Assembly (NCBI GenBank): GCA_024642045.1
Contig: JAHEBX010000015.1
Location: forward strand, 1 to 32,837
Source: Pseudorhodobacter sp.
Lineage (GTDB): Bacteria > Pseudomonadota > Alphaproteobacteria > Rhodobacterales > Rhodobacteraceae
Length of the DNA stretch: 32,837 bases
Reading direction: 5' to 3'
In this document: piece after piece, positions 15,512 through 23,862 of the stretch
Layout of the letters: each line of letters starts with the position of its first letter
Position numbering within the stretch: position 1 is the stretch's first letter
Translations under genes and position numbers: made by a program
The notes under the pieces: model-generated
Told to the model about the DNA's origin: nothing
Databases searched by the model: none
Seen by the model: only the letters and a program-made list of their open reading frames with translations

Positions 15512-15527
15512 ATGTTAGCGCTAGCAA
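15512..15527. promoter_or_regulatory. LacI-type operator of gap2
   Basis: ATGTTAGC-GCTAGCAA matches the palindrome TTGTTAGC-GCTAACAA at 14 of 16 positions. It overlaps the -10 (ATGTTA, 15512-15517) of a candidate promoter whose -35 is TTGAAT (15489-15494, 17-base spacer). That position suits repression. Confidence 0.6.
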
Positions 15528-15563
15528 TGCGCACGCGAGTCGCAATATTTTGAGGAGGTTTTC

Positions 15564-16565
15564 ATGACCGTCAAAGTCGCCATTAACGGATTTGGTCGTA
15601 TTGGCCGCAACGTTCTGCGCGGGATCATCGAATCCGGGCGCAAGGATATCGAAGTAATCGCCATCAACGATCTGGGTCCGGTGGAGACCAACGCGCATCT
15701 GTTGCGCTTTGATTCGGTGCATGGCCGCTTTCCGCACGAAGTAACCACTGGCGAAGATTGGATTGATGCGGGCCGTGGCAAAATGCGGGTGACCGCGCTG
15801 CGCAATCCCGCCGATCTGCCGTGGAGTGATGTGGATATCGTGATGGAATGCACCGGCATTTTTACCAGCAAGGAAAAATGTCAGGCGCATCTGGAGAACG
15901 GCTCTAAGCGCGTGCTGATCTCGGCTCCGGGTGATGGCGCGGACAAGACCATCGTTTACGGTGTGAACCACAGCACGCTGACCAAAGACGATATCGTCGT
16001 CTCGAACGCGTCCTGCACCACCAACTGCCTGTCGCCGGTGGCGCAGGTATTGAACGAGACCGTGGGCATCAAGCGCGGCTTTATGACCACCATCCACAGC
16101 TATACCGGCGATCAGCCGACGCTGGATACGATGCATAAGGATCTCTATCGTGCTCGCGCTGCAGCGTTGTCGATGATTCCGACCTCGACCGGCGCGGCCA
16201 AGGCCGTCGGTCTTGTGCTGCCAGAGCTTAAGGGCAAGCTGGACGGTGTGGCGATCCGCGTGCCGACGCCGAACGTCTCGGTCGTCGATCTGGTGTTTGA
16301 AGCGAACCGTGAGACGACCGTGCAAGAGATCAATGATGCGATCCGCGCTGCGGCGCTGGGCCGCCTCAAGGGCGTTTTGGGCTTTACCGATCAGCCGAAT
16401 GTCAGCTCTGACTTCAACCACGACCCGCATTCTTCGGTGTTCCATATGGACCAGACCAAAGTGATGGATGGAACAATGGTACGCATCCTAAGCTGGTATG
16501 ACAACGAATGGGGCTTCTCGAACCGCATGGCCGATACAGCTGTGGCGATGGGCAAGCTGATCTGA
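15564..16565 (+). CDS. gap2: Type I glyceraldehyde-3-phosphate dehydrogenase, NAD-type
   Basis: A second full-length GAPDH (333 residues). It has NGFGRIGR, Asp36 in INDLGP (the NAD-selecting acid), catalytic Cys151 in SNASCTTNC, His178 in [10 protein letters not shown], and [14 protein letters not shown]. It is therefore expected to be the NAD-dependent, glycolytic or Entner-Doudoroff enzyme. AGGAGG lies six bases before the ATG, the strongest ribosome site in this section, which fits high expression. It has its own promoter region with a LacI-type operator and ends at a strong terminator. It is clearly homologous to gap1 but well diverged, so the pair is not a recent duplication. Confidence 0.96.
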   Translation: MTVKVAINGFGRIGRNVLRGIIESGRKDIEVIAINDLGPVETNAHLLRFDSVHGRFPHEVTTGEDWIDAGRGKMRVTALRNPADLPWSDVDIVMECTGIFTSKEKCQAHLENGSKRVLISAPGDGADKTIVYGVNHSTLTKDDIVVSNASCTTNCLSPVAQVLNETVGIKRGFMTTIHSYTGDQPTLDTMHKDLYRARAAALSMIPTSTGAAKAVGLVLPELKGKLDGVAIRVPTPNVSVVDLVFEANRETTVQEINDAIRAAALGRLKGVLGFTDQPNVSSDFNHDPHSSVFHMDQTKVMDGTMVRILSWYDNEWGFSNRMADTAVAMGKLI

Positions 16566-16586
16566 AATTACGATATTTCTGAGAAA

Positions 16587-16612
16587 GAGCGCCTTCGGGC
16601 GCTCTTTTTTTT
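16587..16612 (+). terminator. Intrinsic terminator of gap2
   Basis: GAGCGCC (16587-16593) and GGCGCTC (16598-16604) pair around a TTCG loop, followed by eight T. Flanking AAA/TTT may extend the stem. Confidence 0.93.
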
Positions 16613-16635
16613 GTTACGGCATTTCTGAATGAGCC

Positions 16636-16650
16636 ATGCGTTATACGCAT
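16636..16650 (+). promoter_or_regulatory. LysR-type box upstream of the DUF1127 gene
   Basis: ATGCG-N5-CGCAT with T-N11-A core (T16637, A16649), followed by AACG, identical in all defined positions to the box at 5031. Its centre is 30 bases before the -35 of the DUF1127 promoter, near -65 relative to the expected start, the usual LysR recognition position. An overlapping inverted repeat, GCGTTAT/ATAACGC (16638-16655), strengthens the dyad. Confidence 0.6.
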
Positions 16651-16672
16651 AACGCAGTCTTGTTAATGGCCG

Positions 16673-16700
16673 TTGTTGGGCCATGCGGCTTTCCTATATC
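16673..16700 (+). promoter_or_regulatory. Candidate promoter of the DUF1127 gene
   Basis: TTGTTG (-35, 16673-16678) and TATATC (-10, 16695-16700) with a 16-base spacer. Transcription would start near 16707, leaving a leader of about 55 bases. Confidence 0.55.
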
Positions 16701-16762
16701 CTGATCATGCGAAACGGGTGAGGCCATTCGGGCCAAACCAGCGCAGATGAAAAGGAAAGACC

Positions 16763-16924
16763 ATGAAATCGTTTATCGCACAGTTCCGTGACGCCGCCGC
16801 AAAACGCGCGCTATACCGTCGCACCCGTGATGAAATCGCGCATATGTCGCGCCGTGAAGCGCTTGATCTGGGGATCTTCCCTGAAGATGCTGCAAAGATC
16901 GCGCAAAAGGCTGTCTGGGGCTAA
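16763..16924 (+). CDS. DUF1127 small protein
   Basis: A 53-residue basic protein. The core RRTRDEIAHMSRREALDLGI is the DUF1127 (YjiS-like) signature, preceded by MKSFIAQFRDAAAKRALY. AAAGGAAAG lies three bases before the ATG. In Rhodobacter sphaeroides a DUF1127 protein (CcaF1) is an RNA-binding factor acting with CcsR small RNAs under stress, so an RNA-related role is possible here; that is family knowledge plus inference. It is monocistronic, between the gap2 terminator and its own terminator. Its promoter has the LysR-type box shared with the small RNA at 5112. Confidence 0.9.
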   Translation: MKSFIAQFRDAAAKRALYRRTRDEIAHMSRREALDLGIFPEDAAKIAQKAVWG

Positions 16925-16946
16925 CCCCGGCACCATACGACGTTTC

Positions 16947-16969
16947 GGGGGCCTCGCGGCCCCCTTTTT
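16947..16969 (+). terminator. Intrinsic terminator of the DUF1127 gene
   Basis: GGGGGCC (16947-16953) and GGCCCCC (16958-16964) pair around TCGC, followed by five T. It overlaps the last bases of the convergent carbonic-anhydrase-like gene. Confidence 0.9.
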
Positions 16970-17489
16970 ATTTGACCAAAGTGAGCCCTTTGGCGAAACG
17001 GCGGGCATTGGCCTGATAGCCGCGCGCCGACATCAGCAGCCGCGCCTGTGCCTCGTCGTCCAACATGCGGATCACTTTGCCTGGGGCGCCCATCACTAGG
17101 CTGCCGTCTGGGATTTCCTTGCCTTCGGTGATCAGGGCACAAGCGCCAATCAGACAGCCCTTACCGATTTTGGCACCGTTCAGGATGGTCGCGCCCATGC
17201 CGATCAGGCTGCCATCGCCAATCGTGCAGCCATGCAGCATCACCATGTGACCAATGGTGCAATTTGCGCCAATTGTCAGCGGATAGCCCATGTCGGTATG
17301 CAGAACCGCGTTTTCCTGCACGTTCGAGCCTTGGCCTATGCGGATTTCCTCGTTGTCGCCACGCAAAGTGGCCCCAAACCAGATGTTCGCCTCGGGTTCC
17401 AGCACCACGCGGCCAATGAGCACGGCGGTTTCGGCAACCCAGGCACTGGCTGCAATTTCGGGGGCGATGTCGTTCAGGGCGTAAATCAT
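16968..17489 (-). CDS. Gamma carbonic anhydrase family protein
   Basis: A 173-residue left-handed beta-helix (hexapeptide repeat) protein of the gamma-carbonic-anhydrase family (YrdA/PaaY/CaiE branch). Metal-ligand histidines are in place: His64 ([11 protein letters not shown]), His81 and His86 ([14 protein letters not shown]). The hexapeptide turns run from about 20 to 130, and the family ending GAPGKVIR is followed by a C-terminal helix. Many members of this branch have weak or no CO2 hydration activity, so I keep the family name. The ATG overlaps the gmk stop by four bases (ATGA), indicating coupled translation at the end of a yicC-gmk unit. Confidence 0.9.
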   Translation of the reverse strand: MIYALNDIAPEIAASAWVAETAVLIGRVVLEPEANIWFGATLRGDNEEIRIGQGSNVQENAVLHTDMGYPLTIGANCTIGHMVMLHGCTIGDGSLIGMGATILNGAKIGKGCLIGACALITEGKEIPDGSLVMGAPGKVIRMLDDEAQARLLMSARGYQANARRFAKGLTLVK

Positions 17490-18118
17490 CTTGCCTCAAA
17501 CTCCTTATTCAAGCCTCGCACAAAATCCGACAGCGCCGGCTGGCGGTCGCGGCGCAGGCGCTCGGCCTGCAGGATAGTGATCAGATCGTTGAAAGCGGTA
17601 TCCAAATCGCGATTGACGATCACATAGTCATATTCCGCCCAATGGCTGATTTCATCGCGGCTTTTGGCCATGCGCCCCGCGATGATCTCCTCGCTGTCTT
17701 GCGCGCGGCCTCGCAGACGGCTTTCCAGTTCGGCAATCGAGGGTGGCAGGATAAAAATCGACACCACGTCGCGACCCAGCGCTGAGTTGCGGATCTGTTG
17801 GCCGCCCTGCCAGTCGATGTCGAACAGGGTGTCGCGGCCTTCGTGCATCGCGGTTTCGACCGGGGCTCGCGGCGAGCCATAGAGGTTGCCAAAGACTTCG
17901 GCATGTTCCAGCATATCACCGGTTTTCACCATAGATTCAAAGGCTTCACGGCTGCGAAAGTAATACTCGCGCCCGTCCGCTTCGCCTGCACGCGGCGCGC
18001 GGGTGGTGGCCGACACCGAAAAACGGATGGTCGGATCCCACGCCATCAGGCGCCGCGCCAGAGTCGATTTGCCAGCACCCGAGGGAGAGGAAAGGATAAG
18101 CAGAAGACCAAGGCGCAT
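17486..18118 (-). CDS. gmk: Guanylate kinase
   Basis: Gmk phosphorylates GMP to GDP with ATP; it is cytoplasmic and essential in most bacteria. The 210 residues include the P-loop [10 protein letters not shown] (10-19), [21 protein letters not shown] (GMP-binding Arg and Tyr, 34-54), [22 protein letters not shown] and [17 protein letters not shown]. The ribosome site before the ATG at 18118 is poor. The yicC stop ends only three bases upstream, so translation is probably coupled to yicC. YicC-Gmk adjacency is common in proteobacteria. Confidence 0.96.
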   Translation of the reverse strand: MRLGLLLILSSPSGAGKSTLARRLMAWDPTIRFSVSATTRAPRAGEADGREYYFRSREAFESMVKTGDMLEHAEVFGNLYGSPRAPVETAMHEGRDTLFDIDWQGGQQIRNSALGRDVVSIFILPPSIAELESRLRGRAQDSEEIIAGRMAKSRDEISHWAEYDYVIVNRDLDTAFNDLITILQAERLRRDRQPALSDFVRGLNKEFEAR

Positions 18119-18121
18119 CTA

Positions 18122-19018
18122 TTATTCCACGTTTTGAACCTGTTCGCGCATCTGATCGATCACCGTCTTGAGGTCAAGCCCGATGCGGGTCAGCGCAAGG
18201 CTTTGCGATTTGGAACAAAGCGTATTGGCCTCGCGCATGAATTCTTGCGTCAGAAAATCAAATTTGCGCCCGACCGGCCCCATTTCGCCCAACAAGGCGC
18301 GGGCCGCAGCGACATGGGCCGTCAGGCGATCGAGTTCCTCGGTCACGTCGTTCTTTACCGCGATCAACGCAAGTTCCTGCGCAAGTCGATTGGGGTCAAG
18401 TCCCTCGGATGCCTCCATCAGCCGGGCAATTTGCGTGCGCAATGCGCCGGCGGCAGTCGCCTGACGGGCCTCGGCCTCGGCCTGTGCCTGCGGCAAGACA
18501 TCTGCAATCCGGTCAAGCTGAGCCAAGATTACCGCATTCAGGGCAGCCCCTTCGGCGGCCCGCATCGCTTTGAACTCGGCCAGAAGCGGATCAAGATCGG
18601 CCAACAAAGCAGCACGGATCAACACGGTGTCGGTTTCGGGCGCTGTGGCATCTATGATGCCACGCACTGCCAAAACGTCGGCGCCGGTCGGCTGGCCGAG
18701 TGTGACGCCCGCCGCCATCGCAGCGTCCTCGACCTGCTTCAATGCCGCAAGCACGCCCGCAAGAATGTTGGTATTAAGCCGTATAGCCTCTGCACCCAGA
18801 CTTTCGTCACGCGCAAGTTTCAGTGACAAGCTGACATTGCCGCGATGCAGTTTGGCCGCGAGTTCGGTCTTGAGCATATGCTCAAGACCATCAATCCAAT
18901 CGGGCACACGCAGCCGCACATCCAGCCCCTTGCCATTGACCGACCGCAGATCCCAAGTCCAGCTAAAGCCAGCCCCCTGCCCTTTGCGTGCCGCAAAGCC
19001 TGTCATCGAAACCGTCAT
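18122..19018 (-). CDS. YicC family protein (endoribonuclease)
   Basis: A 298-residue YicC-family protein. In E. coli, YicC takes part in degrading the small RNA RyhB and has been described as an endoribonuclease. Seen are the N-terminal signature MTVSMTGFAARKG, the SVNGKGLDVRLRVPDWID segment, and the C-terminal GRKFDFLTQEFMREANTLCSKSQS block, the most conserved part, with acidic residues thought to be catalytic. AAAGGA lies before the ATG at 19018. It is first of three genes (yicC, gmk, carbonic-anhydrase-like), divergent from the PAS gene. Confidence 0.93.
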   Translation of the reverse strand: MTVSMTGFAARKGQGAGFSWTWDLRSVNGKGLDVRLRVPDWIDGLEHMLKTELAAKLHRGNVSLSLKLARDESLGAEAIRLNTNILAGVLAALKQVEDAAMAAGVTLGQPTGADVLAVRGIIDATAPETDTVLIRAALLADLDPLLAEFKAMRAAEGAALNAVILAQLDRIADVLPQAQAEAEARQATAAGALRTQIARLMEASEGLDPNRLAQELALIAVKNDVTEELDRLTAHVAAARALLGEMGPVGRKFDFLTQEFMREANTLCSKSQSLALTRIGLDLKTVIDQMREQVQNVE

Positions 19019-19110
19019 ATCGTTCCTTTACAATGCGTTCCACTGCAGAGCCCCGTGGTGTTTACCAATTGAATAGAAAGTCCACACAATCGCAGCAAGC
19101 AGGTGTATGT

Positions 19111-19126
19111 TTAAGACATTCTTAAC
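19111..19126 (+). promoter_or_regulatory. CtrA-type binding site upstream of the PAS gene
   Basis: TTAA-GACATTC-TTAAC matches the full CtrA consensus TTAA-N7-TTAAC and is itself an inverted repeat (TTAAGA/TCTTAA). It lies 71 bases before the PAS start and about 95 bases before the divergent yicC start. I found no other full match in intergenic DNA of this window. Confidence 0.65.
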
Positions 19127-19196
19127 CGAACGAAACGGCGTGATGCCTTTTTCAGCTCGGGTTATCTTACGCGCCACCCATGCAAAGGGGCAATCA

Positions 19197-19835
19197 ATGT
19201 TGACGTTTTTTGGCAAGACTCCTTCAGAAAACCAGCCGTCTGAGCCGATGCAGCGCAATTTGCAACTGGTGCGCGGGTATTGGGAAGCTCTGCGGCGTGG
19301 CACGAACTTGCCACAGCGCGGCGATATTAACCCGCGCGGGTTTTCGGGCATGCTGGATAAGGTGTTCCTGATCGAACGGGTGGCCCAAGGCGTCGGAAGG
19401 TTCCGCCTGTCTGGGATGCATTTGCACGATCTGCTGGGCATGGATCCGCGCGGGATGCCACTGACCACGATGTTCGAGCCTGCCGCGCGCAAACGGCTGA
19501 GCGAAGCCTTGGAAACCGTGTTCGAAGCCCAAACGATCCTGCAGTTGCAGGTCGAGGCAGAGCGGAGCATCGGTCGCCCTGCCCTGAGCGGCTGGATGCA
19601 GCTATTGCCGTTGAACAATGACATCGGCGAACAAAAGCTGGTGCTGGGCTGTCTGTTGACCGAAGGCATTGTTGGCCGGCAGCCGCGCCGCTTTGCGATT
19701 GCCCAAGCGAACCACGAGGTGTTGAGCGGGCCAAGGCTTGTTCTGGTGCAAAATGCCGTCGTGCCCGAAATCGCGCACGCGCGGCGCCAACGCCCTGCAC
19801 TCCGCTTGGTCAGCTCACTGGGTGAGAAAGCCTAG
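19197..19835 (+). CDS. PAS domain-containing protein (PAS_5 family)
   Basis: A 212-residue protein with one PAS-like domain of the alphaproteobacterial PAS_5 family (PF07310 as I recall). Typical segments: LVRGYWEALRRGTNLPQRGDINP (residues about 24-46), GMLDKVFLIERV, GRFRLSGMHLHDLLGMDPRGMPL and the GWMQLLPL strand. No output domain, signal peptide or membrane segment is visible. The ATG at 19197 has AAAGGGG six bases upstream. A longer frame from 19107 would begin over the CtrA-type box, so it is unlikely. In Caulobacter the single-PAS protein MopJ works in the CtrA polarity network; whether this is related is untested. Confidence 0.85.
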   Translation: MLTFFGKTPSENQPSEPMQRNLQLVRGYWEALRRGTNLPQRGDINPRGFSGMLDKVFLIERVAQGVGRFRLSGMHLHDLLGMDPRGMPLTTMFEPAARKRLSEALETVFEAQTILQLQVEAERSIGRPALSGWMQLLPLNNDIGEQKLVLGCLLTEGIVGRQPRRFAIAQANHEVLSGPRLVLVQNAVVPEIAHARRQRPALRLVSSLGEKA

Positions 19836-19866
19836 AAAAAGGGACGGAGATTTCTCTCCGCCCCTT
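19836..19866 (-). terminator. Intrinsic terminator of the DAHP synthase gene
   Basis: CGGAGA (19845-19850) and TCTCCG (19855-19860) plus flanking GGG/CCC form a stem with one mismatch. On the minus strand five T follow (19840-19836). The hairpin may also serve the convergent PAS gene. Confidence 0.8.
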
Positions 19867-19888
19867 GCAAGCGTTACTTTGGCGGCGA

Positions 19889-21259
19889 TCAGAGTGCGAC
19901 GCGATGCGCTGCGGCACGCTGGGCTGACAACTCTTCTGAAACCAGAAACGCCAGTTCCAACGACTGCGACGCGTTCAGACGCGGATCGCAAGCCGTGTGA
20001 TAACGGTCGGCCAGATTTTCATCCGAAACGGCGCGCAAACCGCCTGTACATTCGGTCACGTCTTGACCGGTCATCTCGAAATGCACACCGCCGGGGATCG
20101 TGCCCTCGGCCTTGTGAATCTGGAAGAATTCGCGGACCTCGCGCAGAACTGATTCAAACGGGCGGGTTTTATAGCCCGAAGCCGCTTTGATCGTGTTGCC
20201 GTGCATCGGATCGCAAGACCAGACGACGTTTGCGCCCTCTTCCTGCACGGCCTTGATCAGGCGTGGCAGGTTGTCACCGACTTTGCCGGCCCCAAAGCGC
20301 GCGATCAGGGTCAGGCGACCGGCTTCGTTTTCGGGGTTCAGCTTGGCCATCAGCACTTTGAGATCATCGGCGGTGGTGGTCGGGCCGCACTTGAGGCCGA
20401 TCGGGTTCAGCACGCCGCGACAGAATTCGACATGCGCACCGTCAGGCTGACGGGTGCGGTCGCCGATCCAGATCATGTGGCCCGAGCCTGCAACAACCTT
20501 GCCGGTGATGCTGTCGACGCGGGTCAGCGCCTCTTCGTATTCCAACAGCAGCGCCTCGTGGCTGGTGTAGAAATCCACCATCGCGAGGTTTGGCGCGGAA
20601 TTGCTGTCAACGCCTGCCGCGTTCATGAAATCGAGCGCATCCGAGATACGGTTGGAGATTTCACGGTAGCGTTCGGCCTTGTCATGCTCGGCAAAGCCAA
20701 GGGTCCAAGAGTGGACGCGGTGGATGTCGGCAAATCCGCCTGTCGAGAAGGCGCGCAACAGGTTGAGCGAGGCCGCGGCTTGCGTGTAGGCCTGCAGCAT
20801 CCGCTGCGGATCGGGCACGCGCGCTTCGGTCGTGGCTTCAAAGCCGTTGATGATGTCACCGCGATAGCTGGGGTATTCGACCCCGCCGATCATTTCGGTA
20901 TTTGCCGAACGTGGCTTGGCAAACTGGCCCGCCATACGACCGACCTTGATGACCGGAACTTTGGCGCCATAGGTCAGCACGACCGCCATTTGCAGCATCA
21001 CGCGGAAGGTGTCGCGGATGTTGTCGGCTGAAAACTCGGCAAAGCTCTCGGCGCAGTCGCCGCCTTGCAGCAGGAAGGCTTTGCCCTCGGCCGCCAAAGC
21101 GAGTTGCTTTTTCAGCTTGCGCGCTTCGCCCGCAAAAACCAGCGGCGGATATTTGGCAAGCTGCGCCTCGACGCCTTTGAGGCTTGCGGCGTCCGGATAA
21201 TCAGGCATCTGCACACGCGGTTTTGCGCGCCAGTCCGATTTGTTCCAACCCTTGGTCAT
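19889..21259 (-). CDS. Class II 3-deoxy-7-phosphoheptulonate (DAHP) synthase
   Basis: It condenses phosphoenolpyruvate and erythrose 4-phosphate, the first step of the shikimate pathway to aromatic amino acids. At 456 residues it is the class II (plant/Mycobacterium-like) form, not AroFGH of E. coli. Seen: [21 protein letters not shown] near residue 65, [14 protein letters not shown] near 105, the long [11 protein letters not shown] stretch, [23 protein letters not shown] and [17 protein letters not shown]. The ATG at 21259 is preceded by GGAAGGGAAG. Upstream in-frame codons reach 21427 but overlap the divergent regulator and lack conservation. Its substrate erythrose 4-phosphate is a product of transketolase, encoded elsewhere in the window. 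Confidence 0.95.
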   Translation of the reverse strand: MTKGWNKSDWRAKPRVQMPDYPDAASLKGVEAQLAKYPPLVFAGEARKLKKQLALAAEGKAFLLQGGDCAESFAEFSADNIRDTFRVMLQMAVVLTYGAKVPVIKVGRMAGQFAKPRSANTEMIGGVEYPSYRGDIINGFEATTEARVPDPQRMLQAYTQAAASLNLLRAFSTGGFADIHRVHSWTLGFAEHDKAERYREISNRISDALDFMNAAGVDSNSAPNLAMVDFYTSHEALLLEYEEALTRVDSITGKVVAGSGHMIWIGDRTRQPDGAHVEFCRGVLNPIGLKCGPTTTADDLKVLMAKLNPENEAGRLTLIARFGAGKVGDNLPRLIKAVQEEGANVVWSCDPMHGNTIKAASGYKTRPFESVLREVREFFQIHKAEGTIPGGVHFEMTGQDVTECTGGLRAVSDENLADRYHTACDPRLNASQSLELAFLVSEELSAQRAAAHRVAL

Positions 21260-21277
21260 GGGAGCTTCCCTTCCGTT

Positions 21278-21289
21278 AGCGATATCGCT
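21278..21289. promoter_or_regulatory. Palindrome in the DAHP synthase leader
   Basis: AGCGATATCGCT is a perfect 12-base palindrome 18 bases before the DAHP synthase start. It could be an operator or chance. Just downstream GGGA-AGC-TCCC can fold over the ribosome site. The rest of the 155-base divergent region shows no gene. Confidence 0.3.
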
Positions 21290-21414
21290 CGGGGGTATAT
21301 GAAAATAATCCGGCATTGCAAAGGGTGAAAGGCGGCATTTCATAGCAGATCGCGCTTGCGGAGAGGCAAGATTCCTGTTTCCTTCGCGCAATAACGACAC
21401 ATATAGGTCGCAAG

Positions 21415-22434
21415 ATGTCAGCGCCATCGGCCAAAGCTACTCAAGTGAAAAAGGCCGTCGAGCCACGGCGCTTTGTTTTCTTGTTGTTGGACAAGTTCAC
21501 CATGATCAATTTCGCGGGCGCTATCGAGCCACTGCGGCTGGCAAATCATGTGTTGGGCTATCCGGTTTACACTTGGGCGCTGTGCGGCGAAGGCGGCGTT
21601 GAAAAAACCTGTTCGAACGGCGCGACGTTCAAATTGGATTTCGGGCTGGACGAGGTCGAGCGCGAAGACACCATTTTGGTTTGTGGCGGCATCGACATTC
21701 AAAAGACCAGCACCAAGGCTGTGTTGAACTGGTTGCGGCGCGAGGCGCGGCGCGGGGTTGCGATCGGGGGCTTGTGCACGGGGTCTTATGCCCTGGCCAA
21801 GGCGGGGCTGCTCGACGGTAAAAAGGCGACGATCCACTGGGAAAACCAGGATGGGTTTGCCGAGGAATTCGAAGATGTAAAGCTGACCAAATCGGTCTTT
21901 GTGATGGACGGAAACCGCTGGTCCACGGCAGGGGGTATTTCGTCAATTGATTTGATGCTCCGCCTGATCGCTTCAGATCATGGCGAGGATCTGGCGAATA
22001 ACGTGGCCGACCTGATGATCTATTCCACCATCCGCACCGATCAGGACACGCAGCGGCTGTCGATCCCCACGCGGATCGGGGTGCGTCACCCCAAGCTGTC
22101 TCAGGTCATCCAGATGATGGAGGGTGCCATTGAAGACCCCCTGTCGCCGGCTGATCTGGCCGAGGATGTCGGTATGAGCACGCGCCAATTGGAGCGGCTG
22201 TTCCGCCGCTATCTCAATCGCAGCCCCAAACGGTATTACATGGAGTTGCGGCTGCAGAAGGCACGCAATCTGCTGATGCAGACCGATATGAGCGTGATCA
22301 ACGTGGCGCTGGCCTGCGGCTTTGCCAGCCCGTCGCATTTTTCCAAATGCTACCGCAGCCACTACAGCACCACGCCCTACCGTGAACGCGGCACCCAAGG
22401 AATGCCCGGTCTGCCCGGCCGGCTCTCCATCTAG
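21415..22434 (+). CDS. GlxA family AraC-type transcriptional regulator
   Basis: A 339-residue regulator with a DJ-1/PfpI-like N-terminal domain (about 18-195), including the nucleophile-elbow [15 protein letters not shown] with Cys121, and a C-terminal AraC-type double helix-turn-helix (about 228-325: [19 protein letters not shown], then [24 protein letters not shown]). This architecture is that of GbdR, CdhR, SouR and ArgR, which respond to glycine betaine, carnitine, sarcosine or arginine in Pseudomonas (family knowledge). It directly precedes the ABC transporter genes on the same strand, and a dimethylglycine-dehydrogenase-like gene lies further on, so it may govern both. The ribosome site before the ATG is weak. 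Confidence 0.92.
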   Translation: MSAPSAKATQVKKAVEPRRFVFLLLDKFTMINFAGAIEPLRLANHVLGYPVYTWALCGEGGVEKTCSNGATFKLDFGLDEVEREDTILVCGGIDIQKTSTKAVLNWLRREARRGVAIGGLCTGSYALAKAGLLDGKKATIHWENQDGFAEEFEDVKLTKSVFVMDGNRWSTAGGISSIDLMLRLIASDHGEDLANNVADLMIYSTIRTDQDTQRLSIPTRIGVRHPKLSQVIQMMEGAIEDPLSPADLAEDVGMSTRQLERLFRRYLNRSPKRYYMELRLQKARNLLMQTDMSVINVALACGFASPSHFSKCYRSHYSTTPYRERGTQGMPGLPGRLSI

Positions 22435-22490
22435 GGTTGATAGGTGTCGTCAGCTTGACCTAAGGGAAAGGCAACAGACCACGTTTTGCG

Positions 22491-22513
22491 GCGTCGCAAG
22501 ACGCTTTTCTTTT
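22491..22513 (+). terminator. Terminator after the GlxA-type regulator
   Basis: GCGTC (22491-22495) and GACGC (22500-22504) pair around a GCAA loop, followed by TTTTCTTTT. It separates the regulator from the transporter operon, which therefore needs its own promoter in 22514-22560. Confidence 0.75.
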
Positions 22514-22569
22514 CAATTGCACCACACTAGGCTGCCGCGCAGGATTGCGATCCAACAAGGGAGATAACA

Positions 22570-23760
22570 ATGAAAAAACTACTTCTTGCCACTGCAGCTT
22601 CGGCGCTGATGGTTGGTGCTGCTTCGGCAGAAGACGTCAAGATCGGCATTCTGATCGGCTTTACCGGCCCGATTGAATCGCTGACAGGTCACATGGCAAA
22701 TGCAGCCGAAGAAGCGATGAACGAAGTGAACGCTTCGGGCAAGGCGCTGAACGGATGGAACTTCGTGTCCGACCGTGGCGACTCGACCTGCGGCGATTCG
22801 GCTGCGGCTGTTTCGGCGGCAGAGCGTTTGGTCACCGCTGATGGCGTCAAAGGCATCATGGGCGCTGACTGCTCTGGGGCAACCGGCGCTGTGCTGCAAA
22901 ACGTGGCGCGTCCGAATGGTATGGTGATGATCTCGCCGTCGGCGACCTCGCCTGCGCTTTCGACCGCGGAGGACGACGGTCTGTTCTTCCGCACCGCGCC
23001 TTCCGATGCGCGTGAAGGCGAAGTCATGGCGGATGTTCTGATGGAACATGGCGTCAAGTCGATCGCGCTGACCTATACCAACAACGACTATGGTAAAGGT
23101 CTGGCCGAAGCGATTGCATCGTCGTTCACCGCCAAAGGCGGCGTTGTGACGATCAACGCAAGCCACGAAGACGGCAAGGCCGACTACTCGGCAGAAGTCG
23201 CATCGCTGGCAGCGGCTGGCGGCGATCTGTTGGTGGTTGCGGGCTATCTGGATCAGGGCGGCAAAGGCATCATCCAAGCCTCGCTCGACTCGGGTGCGTT
23301 CAGCAAGTTCGGCCTGCCGGGCGGCATGGTCGGCGACAGCCTGCCCGCAGCGATTGGCCCTGCTTTGAACGGATCTTATGGTCAGGTGGCGCAGTCGGAT
23401 TCGGCCGGTGCAGCAGCGCTGATCGAAATGGGCAAGAACAACACCCCGGCTTGGGATGGCACCTCGCCCTATTCGATGGAAAGCTATGACGCGGCAGCTC
23501 TGATCATGCTGGCGATGCAGGCCGCCAATTCGACCGACCCCAAAGTCTATAAGGACAAGGTCATGGAAGTGGCCAACGCTCCGGGCGAGAAAATCGGACC
23601 CGGTGAATTGGGCAAGGCGATGGAGCTGATCGCGGCCGGCAAAGACATCGACTATGAAGGTGGTTCCGCCGTCGAGCTTATCGGACCCGGCGAAAGCGCT
23701 GGTCGGTATCGCGAGTTCGAGATCAAAGACGGCAAATATGAAACCGTCAAGTTCCGTTGA
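22570..23760 (+). CDS. Branched-chain amino acid-type ABC transporter, substrate-binding protein
   Basis: A 396-residue periplasmic binding protein (Peripla_BP_6, LivJ-like). Residues 1-20 are a signal peptide (MKKLLLATAASALMVGAASA, cleavage before EDVKIG). The mature start VKIGILIGFTGPIESLTG is typical; Cys pairs near 72-100 may form a disulfide. GGGAGA precedes the ATG with normal spacing. It heads the transporter operon and is separated from the ATPase genes by a strong hairpin that probably makes it the most abundant product. The substrate is not known: LivJ-like proteins also bind amides, urea, or modified amino acids, and the nearby dehydrogenase hints at an N-methylated compound. Confidence 0.93.
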   Translation: MKKLLLATAASALMVGAASAEDVKIGILIGFTGPIESLTGHMANAAEEAMNEVNASGKALNGWNFVSDRGDSTCGDSAAAVSAAERLVTADGVKGIMGADCSGATGAVLQNVARPNGMVMISPSATSPALSTAEDDGLFFRTAPSDAREGEVMADVLMEHGVKSIALTYTNNDYGKGLAEAIASSFTAKGGVVTINASHEDGKADYSAEVASLAAAGGDLLVVAGYLDQGGKGIIQASLDSGAFSKFGLPGGMVGDSLPAAIGPALNGSYGQVAQSDSAGAAALIEMGKNNTPAWDGTSPYSMESYDAAALIMLAMQAANSTDPKVYKDKVMEVANAPGEKIGPGELGKAMELIAAGKDIDYEGGSAVELIGPGESAGRYREFEIKDGKYETVKFR

Positions 23761-23783
23761 TCTGATCTGACACTTAGACGGCG

Positions 23784-23806
23784 CGGCCCGAGGGTTCCTC
23801 GGGCCG
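23784..23806 (+). other. Intercistronic hairpin between the binding-protein and ATPase genes
   Basis: CGGCCCGAGG (23784-23793) and CCTCGGGCCG (23797-23806) form a 10-base-pair perfect stem with a GTT loop and no T-run, 24 bases after the binding-protein stop. Such hairpins stabilise upstream mRNA or cause partial termination, raising the binding protein over the membrane parts. Confidence 0.7.
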
Positions 23807-23862
23807 TTGCCACAAAGGCCCGTCGCAGCTGCGAACAAGAGGCCAGAGGACAGGGGAAACCG

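Noticed and set aside
15447-16445. 332-codon open frame antisense to gap2
   Set aside because: Mirror of GAPDH codons; gap1 has a similar antisense frame, which shows it comes from the shared sense sequence.
20201-21031. 276-codon open frame antisense to DAHP synthase
   Set aside because: Shadow of a conserved enzyme; no start signal or motif.
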